This document shows, piece by piece, positions 1 through 7,194 of a stretch of 19,141 bases of DNA. Source of the DNA: Candidatus Mediterraneibacter colneyensis (GTDB lineage Bacteria > Bacillota > Clostridia > Lachnospirales > Lachnospiraceae); contig DXEY01000077.1 of the NCBI GenBank assembly GCA_019114745.1, forward strand, positions 1-19,141, given 5' to 3'. The translations under genes and the position numbers were made by a program. Within the stretch, counting starts at the first letter, position 1. Every line of letters starts with the position of its first letter. The notes beneath the pieces are model-generated. The model did no database searches. It was not told the origin of the DNA and saw only the letters and a program-made list of their open reading frames with translations.

Positions 1-590
1 GGAGAATAGATATCCTTAATTGCATACGCATCATAAACATTCTTAAAATCGCAGTTTTCAAATGTGGATTTTCCTCTGCTGCCAAACGGGCTGGCGATAA
101 CGCGGTCAAAGCTGCACCCGCTGAAATTCACATCTCCTGTATTCAGCATCTGAAGCTCGGCATTCTGAATGTCCGTCGCTGAAAACTCTCCTCCCCACCC
201 AATGTTGTTCATGCATAGCGTAAAGTCAGCAGGATTAAACTTAAAATTCACATTGGAAATTTTTACGTCTGTCTTACCGCTGAAAATCTGATACTGCGCA
301 TTCGGCGCCTGTCCTCTCTGCGGATTATTTCCGTCAGGCTTCTTGTTTTCAACATCAGCCAGAAGGCACCCATGATTCTCGCGGGTATCTGTACAGGCAG
401 ACGACGGGCTCCACTCTACTGTTACCCCCTGTCCGTCATAAGCATATTCGGCACTTGCTACTTCCTCTAAAAACTCGCTGAAATCAATGGTACGGTTCCC
501 ACCTGTCTCCTCTGCCAGCGCCGTTGCCGGGATCATGGAAAACACCATTACCATTGCAGCCAGCATGGAAAACCATCTTTTCTTTTTCAA
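1..590 (-). CDS. Secreted surface protein, N-terminal part (truncated by window edge)
   Basis: The frame is open from a TTG at 590 to the window edge, about 196 residues. The start gives a typical signal peptide: MKKKRW, a hydrophobic core, then ATALA before EETGG, so cleavage after ALA near residue 26 is likely. The TTG is preferred because AAAGGGGG lies 7 to 8 bases upstream and the ATG a little downstream (574-576) is out of frame. The mature part has short alternating strands with Asn and Phe/Cys at regular spacing, such as ISNVNFKF, DVNFSGCSF and STFENCDF. This resembles a right-handed beta-helix, as in pectate-lyase-like or adhesin surface proteins; that is inference from the pattern. 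It has its own promoter and follows the terminator of the glucosaminidase gene. Function and C-terminal anchoring cannot be seen. Confidence 0.8.
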   Translation of the reverse strand, partial: MKKKRWFSMLAAMVMVFSMIPATALAEETGGNRTIDFSEFLEEVASAEYAYDGQGVTVEWSPSSACTDTRENHGCLLADVENKKPDGNNPQRGQAPNAQYQIFSGKTDVKISNVNFKFNPADFTLCMNNIGWGGEFSATDIQNAELQMLNTGDVNFSGCSFDRVIASPFGSRGKSTFENCDFKNVYDAYAIKDIYS

Positions 591-645
591 AATTAAAGCC
601 CCCTTTACCTCTATCCTTTTGTCTCCAGGATGTACATTTGGTTCA

Positions 646-674
646 ACTATATCATTTCTCCTTGTGGTTTGCAA
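646..674 (-). promoter_or_regulatory. Promoter of the truncated surface protein gene
   Basis: On the minus strand the -35 TTGCAA (669-674) and -10 TATAGT (646-651) are separated by 17 bases. TG stands one base before the -10, giving an extended -10 element. The start point would fall near 639, leaving a leader of about 50 bases before the TTG start at 590. Confidence 0.6.
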
Positions 675-702
675 GGGAAATATCTCCAAGGCAAAAAATG
701 CC

Positions 703-749
703 AAAAAATGCTGCCGCATCTATGATTTTCTGCTCATTGATGCGGCAGC
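703..749 (-). terminator. Intrinsic terminator after the glucosaminidase gene
   Basis: A perfect 11-bp inverted repeat, GCTGCCGCATC (710-720) with GATGCGGCAGC (739-749), is followed on the minus strand by a run of six T. It lies about 55 bases after the stop of the upstream gene. A short T run also follows on the plus strand (750-754), but no plus-strand gene ends here. Confidence 0.85.
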
Positions 750-802
750 TTTTTCTGCCTTACTATATGTATCTTGTATCTACATTTCTATCATCTGTGT
801 TT

Positions 803-3046
803 TTAGTATCTCAGTGCTTTTCTTCTTAACAGTACCGCCAGTCCGGCTGATACTGAGATTCCCATTAATGCAAGCCAGATGCCCGGATTTCCGGTGTCTC
901 CGGTCTGAGGCGCCGCCACTGATCCGGCTTCATCCAGAGCGAGCACAAAGGGAGAAAATCCTTTCACGCTGACAGTTGCCTGCCCGTTCTCCACAACTGC
1001 TTTGTAAGTCTCATAACTGCCGTCATCCAGATAATGGAGAATAATCATATTTTTCCCATTATACTGCGGATCCACTTTGAATGTCAGCTCTGCATCACCG
1101 TCCAGTGTTCCCGACAAAGTGATGTTGTATACTCCGAGTATCACTTTTCCTTTTACCGGATCGGCTGACACATATTTCGCATACCCCTCTGTATTCGGAT
1201 CCAGCGTTTTAACAGTCAGCGCTGCATCATCCGAAAGAGTTCCGGCAACTGTAATCCCCTGTCCGGAATCAGACAGGCTTCTCTCCTCACTTCCGGATTC
1301 CGGTTCTGCTGACGGTTTCTCTGCCTCCGGTGTTTCATCTGTATCAGTTGAGCCGGTCGGTTCTTCCACATCTGTCTGTCCGCTGGTTTCTGACAAATTC
1401 TCATCTCCGGTTGTTGTTCCGTTTCCGGAGGCTTCGTCATTTCCGGCTGTATCCCCGCTACCAGAAGAATCCTCCTTTTCGGTGGTATCTTCAACTCCCG
1501 AAGATTCTTCGTTTCCGGCTGTATCTTCATCTACTGAAGTTCCTTCGTCTGCAGCTGTATCTTCATCTACTGAAGTCCCTTCGTCCGCGGCTGTATCTTC
1601 ATCTACTGAAGTCCCTTCGTCTGCGGCTGTATCTTCATTATCTGATGAGCCTTCATTTCCGGTGGTATCCTCATCTTCCACGGATCCTTCATTTCCCGAA
1701 GATCCTTCGTTTCCAGATGTGTTCTGGTCTCCTCCAGTGGAGGGGATGTCCGTCACATCGTCCGAGCCGTCATCCGCCCCGGTGCCAGGATAGTCGCGGC
1801 TGCCGCCTGCCGCATCCAGCGTCCATGCCAGCGCCGCGGCTTTTTCACCCCAATAGGGATCTGAAGCATACTTAACGTTGATGCCGCTGTCTTTATTTCC
1901 CAGATACTCGCCGTAATTCTTCCAGTTTCCATCTTTCAGATATCCGCCTGCCATATGGTCAGACATAAACTCGCGGATGCAGTCGTCCACGCTTGCGAAA
2001 TAGTTCGCGCTTTGTCCCGGGGAGCTGTCAACCGCATTTAACCCGAACAGGTTATTCTTATTGACACAGATACCGCTTGTCCCCCATGCGCTCTCATTGA
2101 TGGCGATCCCCAGAGACAGCAGTGCGTTGACGCTATATGTATCCTGATACTTGACAAAGATCGTTCCCGTCCCTGTCAGCCTGGATGCGGAAGAAGATTT
2201 TCCCGCATTTTTCATCGCCGTCTGGAGAATACTCTCCAGCTCTTCTCCGCTGTAACTGGTAGAGCTGTTCATATCAAGGAACTGGAAATAGTTATAAAAC
2301 GGATTCCCCGCGTTCACTGCCGACGCTCCGACAGAACCGCTCTGATAGTCCGACAGCATCACACTGTAATCTGTATAGAAGTAATGCCCGTCGTAGCTGT
2401 AATACTTCCCGCCCTCGCTCAGATAAGACGGAGCAGGCCCGTTGTTGATGGAAGATTCCGGTGACTTTTTCAGATTCTGGGAAATATTGTGGATCAGTTT
2501 TCCACCGGAGACCGTGTAATAGCTGACGTTATCCACAACTGACGAATAATCCAGAAGTTCTACTTCCGACGCGCTGACCGTTCCGGTCTCGCCCGCGAGC
2601 ATGAACCGGATATTCCCGCTGGAATCTGTACCCAGGTATGCCGCATCAGCGCCGTAAGCTCCATTTGTATAGCCTTCTTTGCCATTATAATAAGTTACGG
2701 CATTTCCTTTTGTGTTGAAATTAACTACTTTTAAACTGACCGCACGTGCCGACCTTGCTGAAAAAAGCGCGATCCCGCTGTCTTCTGCCGTTTCCTGGTC
2801 CTCTGTGCCGGTTTCATCAGCCGTATCTTCACCGACTGTGCCATCATCCCCGCTGATCTCATAAATACTGCCGTTTTCATCCATGGCAGTCGTCTCATCA
2901 AGCCTCTGGCTGTTCTCATCCTGAAGTTCTGATGCCGCGGCCGATGTCTCCCCCTCTTCTGCCGCGTAGCTTTCCATGCCCGGTAAAACCGTCAGGATCA
3001 TCGACATGCAAAGCATACATATCAGTAGTTTGGTTTTCCTTATCAA
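803..3046 (-). CDS. Glucosaminidase-like (GH73-type) surface protein with LPXTG-like anchor
   Basis: A secreted peptidoglycan hydrolase-like protein of 747 residues from TTG 3046. This start has AAGGAGGG 8 to 9 bases upstream; the GTG at 3067 overlaps that ribosome binding site and is unlikely. Residues 1-29 are a signal peptide (IRKTK, hydrophobic core, SYA-AEEG). An acidic spacer follows, then a region to about residue 245 that I do not recognise. Residues 250-410 resemble a beta-N-acetylglucosaminidase: AINESAWGTSG with likely catalytic Glu318, NLFGLNA, and YASDPYWGEKAAALAW. Residues 420-593 are a Ser/Thr/Glu/Asp-rich linker with three 12-residue repeats. A small beta-rich domain (596-705) precedes APQTGD (712-717), a hydrophobic stretch and RRKALRY. 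That ending is a sortase signal with Ala-Pro replacing Leu-Pro. It probably cleaves wall glycan while attached to the wall. The exact bond cut is inferred from family likeness. Confidence 0.82.
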   Translation of the reverse strand: MIRKTKLLICMLCMSMILTVLPGMESYAAEEGETSAAASELQDENSQRLDETTAMDENGSIYEISGDDGTVGEDTADETGTEDQETAEDSGIALFSARSARAVSLKVVNFNTKGNAVTYYNGKEGYTNGAYGADAAYLGTDSSGNIRFMLAGETGTVSASEVELLDYSSVVDNVSYYTVSGGKLIHNISQNLKKSPESSINNGPAPSYLSEGGKYYSYDGHYFYTDYSVMLSDYQSGSVGASAVNAGNPFYNYFQFLDMNSSTSYSGEELESILQTAMKNAGKSSSASRLTGTGTIFVKYQDTYSVNALLSLGIAINESAWGTSGICVNKNNLFGLNAVDSSPGQSANYFASVDDCIREFMSDHMAGGYLKDGNWKNYGEYLGNKDSGINVKYASDPYWGEKAAALAWTLDAAGGSRDYPGTGADDGSDDVTDIPSTGGDQNTSGNEGSSGNEGSVEDEDTTGNEGSSDNEDTAADEGTSVDEDTAADEGTSVDEDTAADEGTSVDEDTAGNEESSGVEDTTEKEDSSGSGDTAGNDEASGNGTTTGDENLSETSGQTDVEEPTGSTDTDETPEAEKPSAEPESGSEERSLSDSGQGITVAGTLSDDAALTVKTLDPNTEGYAKYVSADPVKGKVILGVYNITLSGTLDGDAELTFKVDPQYNGKNMIILHYLDDGSYETYKAVVENGQATVSVKGFSPFVLALDEAGSVAAPQTGDTGNPGIWLALMGISVSAGLAVLLRRKALRY
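1518..1636 (-). repeat. Tandem 36-bp repeats in the surface protein linker
   Basis: Three almost identical 36-bp units start at 1518, 1554 and 1590, and the start of a fourth is at 1626. They differ only at synonymous third positions and encode repeats of DEDTAADEGTSV. The unit length is a multiple of three, so gain or loss of copies keeps the frame. Weaker related units (NEGSS, NEESS) flank the array. Confidence 0.9.
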
Positions 3047-3107
3047 TTGTATACTTCCCTCCTTCACCTTATTAATTATTTATAGATATAGATACTGATA
3101 CAATTTT

Positions 3108-3136
3108 AGATTAACATTTTCATCCAGATGGTGCAA
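3108..3136 (-). promoter_or_regulatory. Promoter of the glucosaminidase gene
   Basis: Minus-strand -35 TTGCAC (3131-3136) and -10 TAATCT (3108-3113) are 17 bases apart, with TG one base ahead of the -10. The start point would be near 3101, giving a 54-base A/T-rich leader to the TTG start. A second pair, TTGTAT with AATAAT 17 bases on, lies closer to the gene and is an alternative. Confidence 0.55.
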
Positions 3137-3155
3137 GTAAAAGTTGAAATTTGTC

Positions 3156-3169
3156 GTATACTTGTATAC
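3156..3169. promoter_or_regulatory. Palindrome GTATACTTGTATAC upstream of surface gene promoter
   Basis: Two copies of the palindromic hexamer GTATAC are separated by TT. The element lies 20 bases upstream of the -35 box of the glucosaminidase promoter and downstream of the tRNA terminator. It could be an operator, but no known regulator is recognised. Confidence 0.3.
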
Positions 3170-3209
3170 AATCCGTCGGAAACTGTCTGAAAAGTAAGTA
3201 CGAAGACGC

Positions 3210-3254
3210 AAAAAACTCCCGGGAGCACTGGATTTTCCAGCACTTCCGGGAGTT
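3210..3254 (-). terminator. Intrinsic terminator after tRNA-Leu
   Basis: An 18-bp stem (3214-3231 with 3237-3254) with one mismatch and two G-U pairs closes a 5-base loop. It is followed on the minus strand by six T. It starts only 7 bases after the tRNA 3' end. It probably also ends any read-through from the operon ending with the lysA-type gene. Confidence 0.9.
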
Positions 3255-3261
3255 CATTCCA

Positions 3262-3344
3262 TGCGGATGGTGGGACTTGAACCCACACGTAGTCACCTAC
3301 GCAAGATTTTGAGTCTTGTGCGTCTGCCATTCCGCCACATCCGC
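3262..3344 (-). tRNA. tRNA-Leu (anticodon CAA)
   Basis: Read on the minus strand, this 83-base gene folds as a class II tRNA. The acceptor stem is GCGGATG with CATCCGC, and the discriminator is A. The anticodon loop CTCAAAA, in a 5-bp CAAGA/TCTTG stem, gives anticodon CAA, which reads UUG leucine codons. A long variable arm (GTAGGTGACTAC) and the T arm GTGGGTTCAAGTCCCAC are present. CCA is not encoded. It is a lone tRNA gene with its own promoter and terminator. Confidence 0.95.
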
Positions 3345-3350
3345 TTACGC

Positions 3351-3367
3351 GGCTTCTGTCAGAAGCC
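3351..3367 (-). other. Leader hairpin of the tRNA-Leu transcript
   Basis: GGCTTCTGTCAGAAGCC is an 8-bp inverted repeat around a single base; in RNA six pairs with a 5-base loop are likely. It starts one base from the predicted start point and ends 6 bases before the mature tRNA. There is no T run, so it is not a standard terminator. Confidence 0.5.
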
Positions 3368-3374
3368 ACGAATT

Positions 3375-3403
3375 ATTATATCACTTAAGAATACTCTGCG
3401 CAA
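3375..3403 (-). promoter_or_regulatory. Promoter of tRNA-Leu
   Basis: Minus-strand -35 TTGCGC (3398-3403) and a perfect -10 TATAAT (3375-3380) are separated by 17 bases, with TG one base before the -10. It lies just after the stop of the lysA-type gene, so the tRNA can be made independently of that operon. Confidence 0.8.
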
Positions 3404-3406
3404 CTA

Positions 3407-4681
3407 CTATTTTTTGATCAGCTTCGCACCGATATCAAAGCAGTCAAAAGTAGCGAAATAATCTGACGGCGTCTCTGCCCTTCGGATCAGATCTGCTGAC
3501 CCGTCTTCTCTGAGCAGGAGTTCCGCTGATTTTAATTTTCCGTTGTAGTTATACCCCATGGAAAACCCATGTGCTCCGGTATCATGGATCACAAGATAAT
3601 CCCCGATATCGATCTTCGGCAGCATCCGGTCTATGGCAAATTTGTCATTGTTCTCGCACAGAGAACCTGTCACATCATACTTATGGTCACAGGGCGCATC
3701 CTCTTTTCCGAGCACCGTAATATGGTGATATGCACCGTACATGGCAGGACGCATCAGATTGACCGCACATGCATCCACTCCGATATATTCTTTATATGTG
3801 TGTTTCTCATGGATCGCCTTTGTCACCAGGCAGCCGTACGGTCCCATCATATACCGTCCCAGCTCTGTGTAGATCGCCACGTCGCCCATGCCTGCCGGCA
3901 CGAGGACTTCCTCATATACTCTGCGTACGCCTTCCCCGATTGCATAGATGTCGTTCGGTTCCTGATCCGGAGTATACGGTATGCCGATCCCGCCGGAAAG
4001 GTTGATGAATTTGATATGCACTCCTGCCTCTTTTGACAGCCTTACCGCCTGCTCAAACAGGACTCTGGCAAGCATCGGATAGTATTCGTTGGTCACCGTG
4101 TTGCTTGCAAGGAATGCATGGATTCCGAACTCTTTCGCGCCCTTCCCTTTCAGGATCCTGAACGCTTCGAGGATCTGCTCTGTCGTCATGCCGTATTTTG
4201 CATCTCCCGGATTGTCCATGATATCATTGCTGATCCTGAACAGACCGCCGGGATTATAGCGGCAGCTTATCGTCTCAGGTATATGCCCGATTGCTTTTTC
4301 AAGAAATTCGATATGTGTGATATCGTCCAGATTAATGATCGCTCCTAATTTATCCGCAAGGATGAAATCCTCCTCCGGAGTGTCATTGGAAGAAAACATG
4401 ATGTCCTCCCCCCTGATATCAAGCGCATCGGAAAGAAGGAGTTCTGTATAAGAGGAACAGTCGCAGCCGCAGCCGTACTCCTTCAGAATATTGATCAAAA
4501 ACGGATTCGGAGTCGCCTTTACCGCAAAATATTCTTTATATCCCGGATTCCAGGAAAACGCTTCCTTCAGCGCCCTTGCATTCTCCCGGATCCCTTTCTC
4601 ATCATAGAGATGGAACGGAGTCGGGTAGGTTTCGGTAATTTTTTCAATCTGTTCTTTTGTCACGAATGGTTTCTTTATCAT
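3407..4681 (-). CDS. lysA: Diaminopimelate decarboxylase-type PLP enzyme
   Basis: A 424-residue fold type III PLP-dependent decarboxylase, best read as LysA, which converts meso-diaminopimelate to lysine and CO2. Visible motifs are YFAVKATPNP with the PLP lysine at about residue 55, LSGGIG (228-233) for the cofactor phosphate, ELGRYMMGPYG (273-283), and SLCENND with the catalytic-type Cys342. The TIM barrel comes first and the beta domain last, at normal family length. The segment where classical LysA has HIGSQ reads HAFLASNT here, so this is a divergent subgroup and another D-amino acid or diamine precursor substrate is possible. AGGAG lies 9 to 10 bases before the ATG. The gene starts 26 bases after pyk with no terminator between, so cotranscription is likely. 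Pyruvate is a substrate of the lysine pathway, which could be a metabolic link, but that is speculative. Confidence 0.85.
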   Translation of the reverse strand: MIKKPFVTKEQIEKITETYPTPFHLYDEKGIRENARALKEAFSWNPGYKEYFAVKATPNPFLINILKEYGCGCDCSSYTELLLSDALDIRGEDIMFSSNDTPEEDFILADKLGAIINLDDITHIEFLEKAIGHIPETISCRYNPGGLFRISNDIMDNPGDAKYGMTTEQILEAFRILKGKGAKEFGIHAFLASNTVTNEYYPMLARVLFEQAVRLSKEAGVHIKFINLSGGIGIPYTPDQEPNDIYAIGEGVRRVYEEVLVPAGMGDVAIYTELGRYMMGPYGCLVTKAIHEKHTYKEYIGVDACAVNLMRPAMYGAYHHITVLGKEDAPCDHKYDVTGSLCENNDKFAIDRMLPKIDIGDYLVIHDTGAHGFSMGYNYNGKLKSAELLLREDGSADLIRRAETPSDYFATFDCFDIGAKLIKK

Positions 4682-4707
4682 CTGTTTTTCTCCTGATTTC
4701 TGCGTTA

Positions 4708-6144
4708 TTATTCCACTGTCGCAATACGCATCATATTACTGTTGGCTGTGTGTTCCTGCATGATATTCTGGGACGGGATGCCTGCCGTCAGGACAACCAC
4801 ATCGCCCGGCTCTATATACTGTTTCACCGTCGCCAGCTCGATGGCACCGTTGCAGATGTCATCGGTCGTGTTAAACTGGATAGACTTGAGCGGACGCACG
4901 CCCCAGTAAATCGACATTCTCCTGAGGGTACGCTCATTCGGGGTGATCCCCAGAATATCCTGCCTCGGTCTCATCTTCGACACAACTCTCGTCGTAGCCC
5001 CGGACACGGAAGGAGTTATGATACATTTTGCATTCAGGTTCGCCGCTGCCAGCACGGACGAATATCCGATCGCGCTGGACAGACCGCTCTTTAAGTGCTC
5101 TCCCGCTTTGTTAAGCATCATCTCATAGTCCAGGTGCTGCTCTGTATTTTCGATAATGTGAACCATCATCTGCAGTGCCTCCATAGGATATTTCCCCTGG
5201 GCCGTTTCGCCGGAAAGCATGACTGCATCTGTACCGTCATATACCGCATTTGCCACATCTGTCACCTCGGCACGGGTCGGACGGGGATTGCGGATCATCG
5301 AATCAAGCATCTGGGTCGCTGTGATCACAGGTTTGAAGTTGTCATTACATTTCTGGATCATCATTTTCTGGAGATAGGGAACCTCCTCTGCCGGGATTTC
5401 GACGCCCAGGTCTCCTCTTGCCACCATGATCCCGTCCGCCGCACGGATGATCTCATCAATGTTGCGGATTCCCTCCGCGTTTTCGATCTTCGCGATAATC
5501 GGAATATACGGTGCTCCAAGATCCTTGAGGAACGCCTTGATCGTCAGGACGCACTCCGCATTTCTAACGAAGGACGCCGCGATAAAATCTACTCCCTGTT
5601 CTACGCCGAATCTCAGGTCATCCTTATCCTTCTCTGTAAGCGCCGGCAGCCTCACAGCCACATTCGGCACGTTGACGCCTTTTTTCTCACCCAGTTCTCC
5701 ACCGTTTACGACTTCACAGACAATATCTGTATCTGTTTTTCTCGTCACCCTGAGTCCGATCAGGCCGTCATCGATCAGGATCGTACTTCCTCTGTCCACA
5801 TCATCCGGAAGCCCGTCATATGTGATAGACACACCGGTCCCGTCGCCTTCGATCTCTCTCGTGGTAAGGACAAATACCGCTCCGTTTTCCAGCGTTACCT
5901 TTTTACCGTCTTTGAGTCTGCCGGTACGGATCTCCGGCCCTTTTGTATCAAGCAGGATCGCCGTATTCGTGTGAAGCTCTTCGCGGAGCTGTTTGAGCAT
6001 ATCCATCCTGCTCTTCTGCTCCTCGTGATCCCCGTGCGAAAAATTAAAGCGGGCCACATCCATTCCATTTAAAATAAGGCTTTTCATCAATTCCCTGTCA
6101 TTGGTATTGGGCCCCATCGTACATACTACTTTTGTCTTTTTCAT
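4708..6144 (-). CDS. pyk: Pyruvate kinase
   Basis: The last glycolytic step: phosphoenolpyruvate plus ADP gives pyruvate plus ATP, in the cytosol. The 478-residue protein has the barrel start KTKVVCTMGPN, ARFNFSHG (31-38; Arg32, Asn34 and Ser36 bind substrate or cation), and LLDTKGPEIRTG. The Glu in TKGPE is typical of potassium-dependent enzymes. IAKIENAEG carries the catalytic lysine and MVARGDLGVEIP the metal ligands. The B domain lies around residues 75-175. It ends at ATVE, without the extra C-terminal PEP-utiliser-like domain of Bacillus enzymes. ATG 6144 is chosen over the adjacent in-frame TTG 6147 because of its better distance from AAGGAG. It lies 31 bases after the rhomboid-like gene and 26 before lysA, forming a three-gene unit. 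Confidence 0.97.
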   Translation of the reverse strand: MKKTKVVCTMGPNTNDRELMKSLILNGMDVARFNFSHGDHEEQKSRMDMLKQLREELHTNTAILLDTKGPEIRTGRLKDGKKVTLENGAVFVLTTREIEGDGTGVSITYDGLPDDVDRGSTILIDDGLIGLRVTRKTDTDIVCEVVNGGELGEKKGVNVPNVAVRLPALTEKDKDDLRFGVEQGVDFIAASFVRNAECVLTIKAFLKDLGAPYIPIIAKIENAEGIRNIDEIIRAADGIMVARGDLGVEIPAEEVPYLQKMMIQKCNDNFKPVITATQMLDSMIRNPRPTRAEVTDVANAVYDGTDAVMLSGETAQGKYPMEALQMMVHIIENTEQHLDYEMMLNKAGEHLKSGLSSAIGYSSVLAAANLNAKCIITPSVSGATTRVVSKMRPRQDILGITPNERTLRRMSIYWGVRPLKSIQFNTTDDICNGAIELATVKQYIEPGDVVVLTAGIPSQNIMQEHTANSNMMRIATVE

Positions 6145-6175
6145 CAATACTCTCCTTCATCATGGTAATACTCTT

Positions 6176-7021
6176 CTATTTCACATGTTCATGTGTAAAC
6201 AGATGATCCTGGCAATATTCATAATTGCCGGCACATTTCGAGCAGTATCTGAATTCCAGACACGGATCGTCCAGTTCTGTTCTGCCGCACACCGCGCAAC
6301 GGTGCTTCGCGCCGTTTGTGTATTTCATATGAGGCGCAGACTGACGCCTGAACCGCGCTTTGCGCGCCTGCTCTTTCGGCCCGAACCTGCGGACGTTCCG
6401 GCTTGACAGGAAAAAGATCACAAAATTTAACAGAGAGGCCGCGATCGCCACACGCTCGCCTGCGCCGCCGCGGATGAAATAATATGCCGCCATCGCCGCA
6501 TAGACAAGCGCCATCCATTTCATCTTGATCGGCAGGATGAAATAAAGCATCACTTCCATATCCGGGTAGATCGCCGCAAAAGCAAGAAAGATCGACATGG
6601 TAATATAGTTCGTCCCGACCATACCTACCATATAGAGCGGCACCTCGACCCCATATCTGAAATAGTAAAAGCCATAAAGGAGAAACACTGCTATCACAGT
6701 AAACAAAAGTCCGGAAAAAATGTATACATTATACCGGAAGGTACCCCAGGTTCTCTCAAGTGCTGTTCCCAGCGAAAAGTACAGAAGCACAAGAAATACA
6801 AGCGATATCAGATTCGTCGCGGGCGGGATCAGCACCCATGAGACGATCCTCCACACCTGTCCTCTCAGGATCAGCGCCGGTTCCAGTGTGATATAGGAGA
6901 TCATCTCCGGCATCAGATATACAATTCCAAATCCGATCACATAAGCAGCCAGCAGATATACGGTCAGATTCGGGATGGCAAAACGTCCTAATTTTCTCTC
7001 TAATTTGTCAAGCCAGTTCAA
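6176..7021 (-). CDS. Rhomboid-like membrane pseudoprotease with C-terminal zinc ribbon
   Basis: A 281-residue protein with about six membrane segments (residues 17-210) and a soluble tail. The rhomboid fold is suggested by LRGQVWRIVSW (52-62), ALERTWGTFRYNVYIFSGL (87-105) and ILPIKMKW (162-169). At the place of the catalytic GxSG motif the sequence is GTNYITMS, with Asn138 where Ser is expected. The helix that should carry the catalytic His reads AIAASLLN. It is therefore probably not a protease. The tail is basic, then has CAVC (242-245), Cys254, CSKC (260-263), Cys270 and several His, like a zinc ribbon. AAGGAG lies 8 bases before the ATG. It is first in the operon with pyk and lysA, behind a strong promoter. 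The role is unknown; chaperoning or binding membrane proteins is possible from known inactive rhomboids. Confidence 0.8.
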   Translation of the reverse strand: MNWLDKLERKLGRFAIPNLTVYLLAAYVIGFGIVYLMPEMISYITLEPALILRGQVWRIVSWVLIPPATNLISLVFLVLLYFSLGTALERTWGTFRYNVYIFSGLLFTVIAVFLLYGFYYFRYGVEVPLYMVGMVGTNYITMSIFLAFAAIYPDMEVMLYFILPIKMKWMALVYAAMAAYYFIRGGAGERVAIAASLLNFVIFFLSSRNVRRFGPKEQARKARFRRQSAPHMKYTNGAKHRCAVCGRTELDDPCLEFRYCSKCAGNYEYCQDHLFTHEHVK

Positions 7022-7065
7022 TAATACCTACTCCTTATGATTTGATATTTTTCTATATTAATCCT

Positions 7066-7077
7066 TTACAATTGTAA
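7066..7077. promoter_or_regulatory. Palindrome TTACAATTGTAA overlapping the pyk operon -10 box
   Basis: A perfect 12-bp palindrome covers the whole -10 hexamer of the minus-strand promoter. Its core ACAATTGT recurs at 7191-7198, overlapping the -35 box of the divergent plus-strand promoter. It is a candidate repressor site; no known regulator motif is recognised. Confidence 0.35.
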
Positions 7078-7099
7078 CTTCCGGCTCTTTGTTTGTCAA
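7071..7099 (-). promoter_or_regulatory. Promoter of the rhomboid-like/pyk/lysA operon
   Basis: A consensus -35 TTGACA (7094-7099) is followed after exactly 17 bases by TACAAT (7071-7076) on the minus strand. The start point would be near 7064, leaving a 42-base leader. This is the strongest promoter by sequence in the window, fitting expression of pyruvate kinase. Confidence 0.8.
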
Positions 7100-7194
7100 A
7101 CAGTAGTTATCCCTTTTCATGGCTTTAACGTGATCTTTATATAATTTACCCATAAGCCGTGGAATTATTTTGCAATACCGTATAATAATAACAA

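Noticed and set aside
1518..1636. Regular 36-bp repeats resembling a CRISPR array by period
   Set aside because: The units are directly adjacent with no spacers and are in frame in a coding region, so this is a protein repeat.
1077..1793. Plus-strand Ser/Pro/Val-rich open frame
   Set aside because: It is the complement of the repetitive acidic linker and looks protein-like only because of that low complexity.
3047..3067. Upstream GTG start of the glucosaminidase gene
   Set aside because: The GTG is part of GGTGAAGGAGGG, the ribosome site that serves the TTG at 3046.
3106..3369. Minus-strand open frame of about 87 codons across the tRNA region
   Set aside because: It is read straight through tRNA-Leu and its terminator and has no ribosome site.
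5095..6072. Long plus-strand open frame opposite pyk
   Set aside because: Antisense to a complete pyruvate kinase; no promoter, ribosome site or domain.
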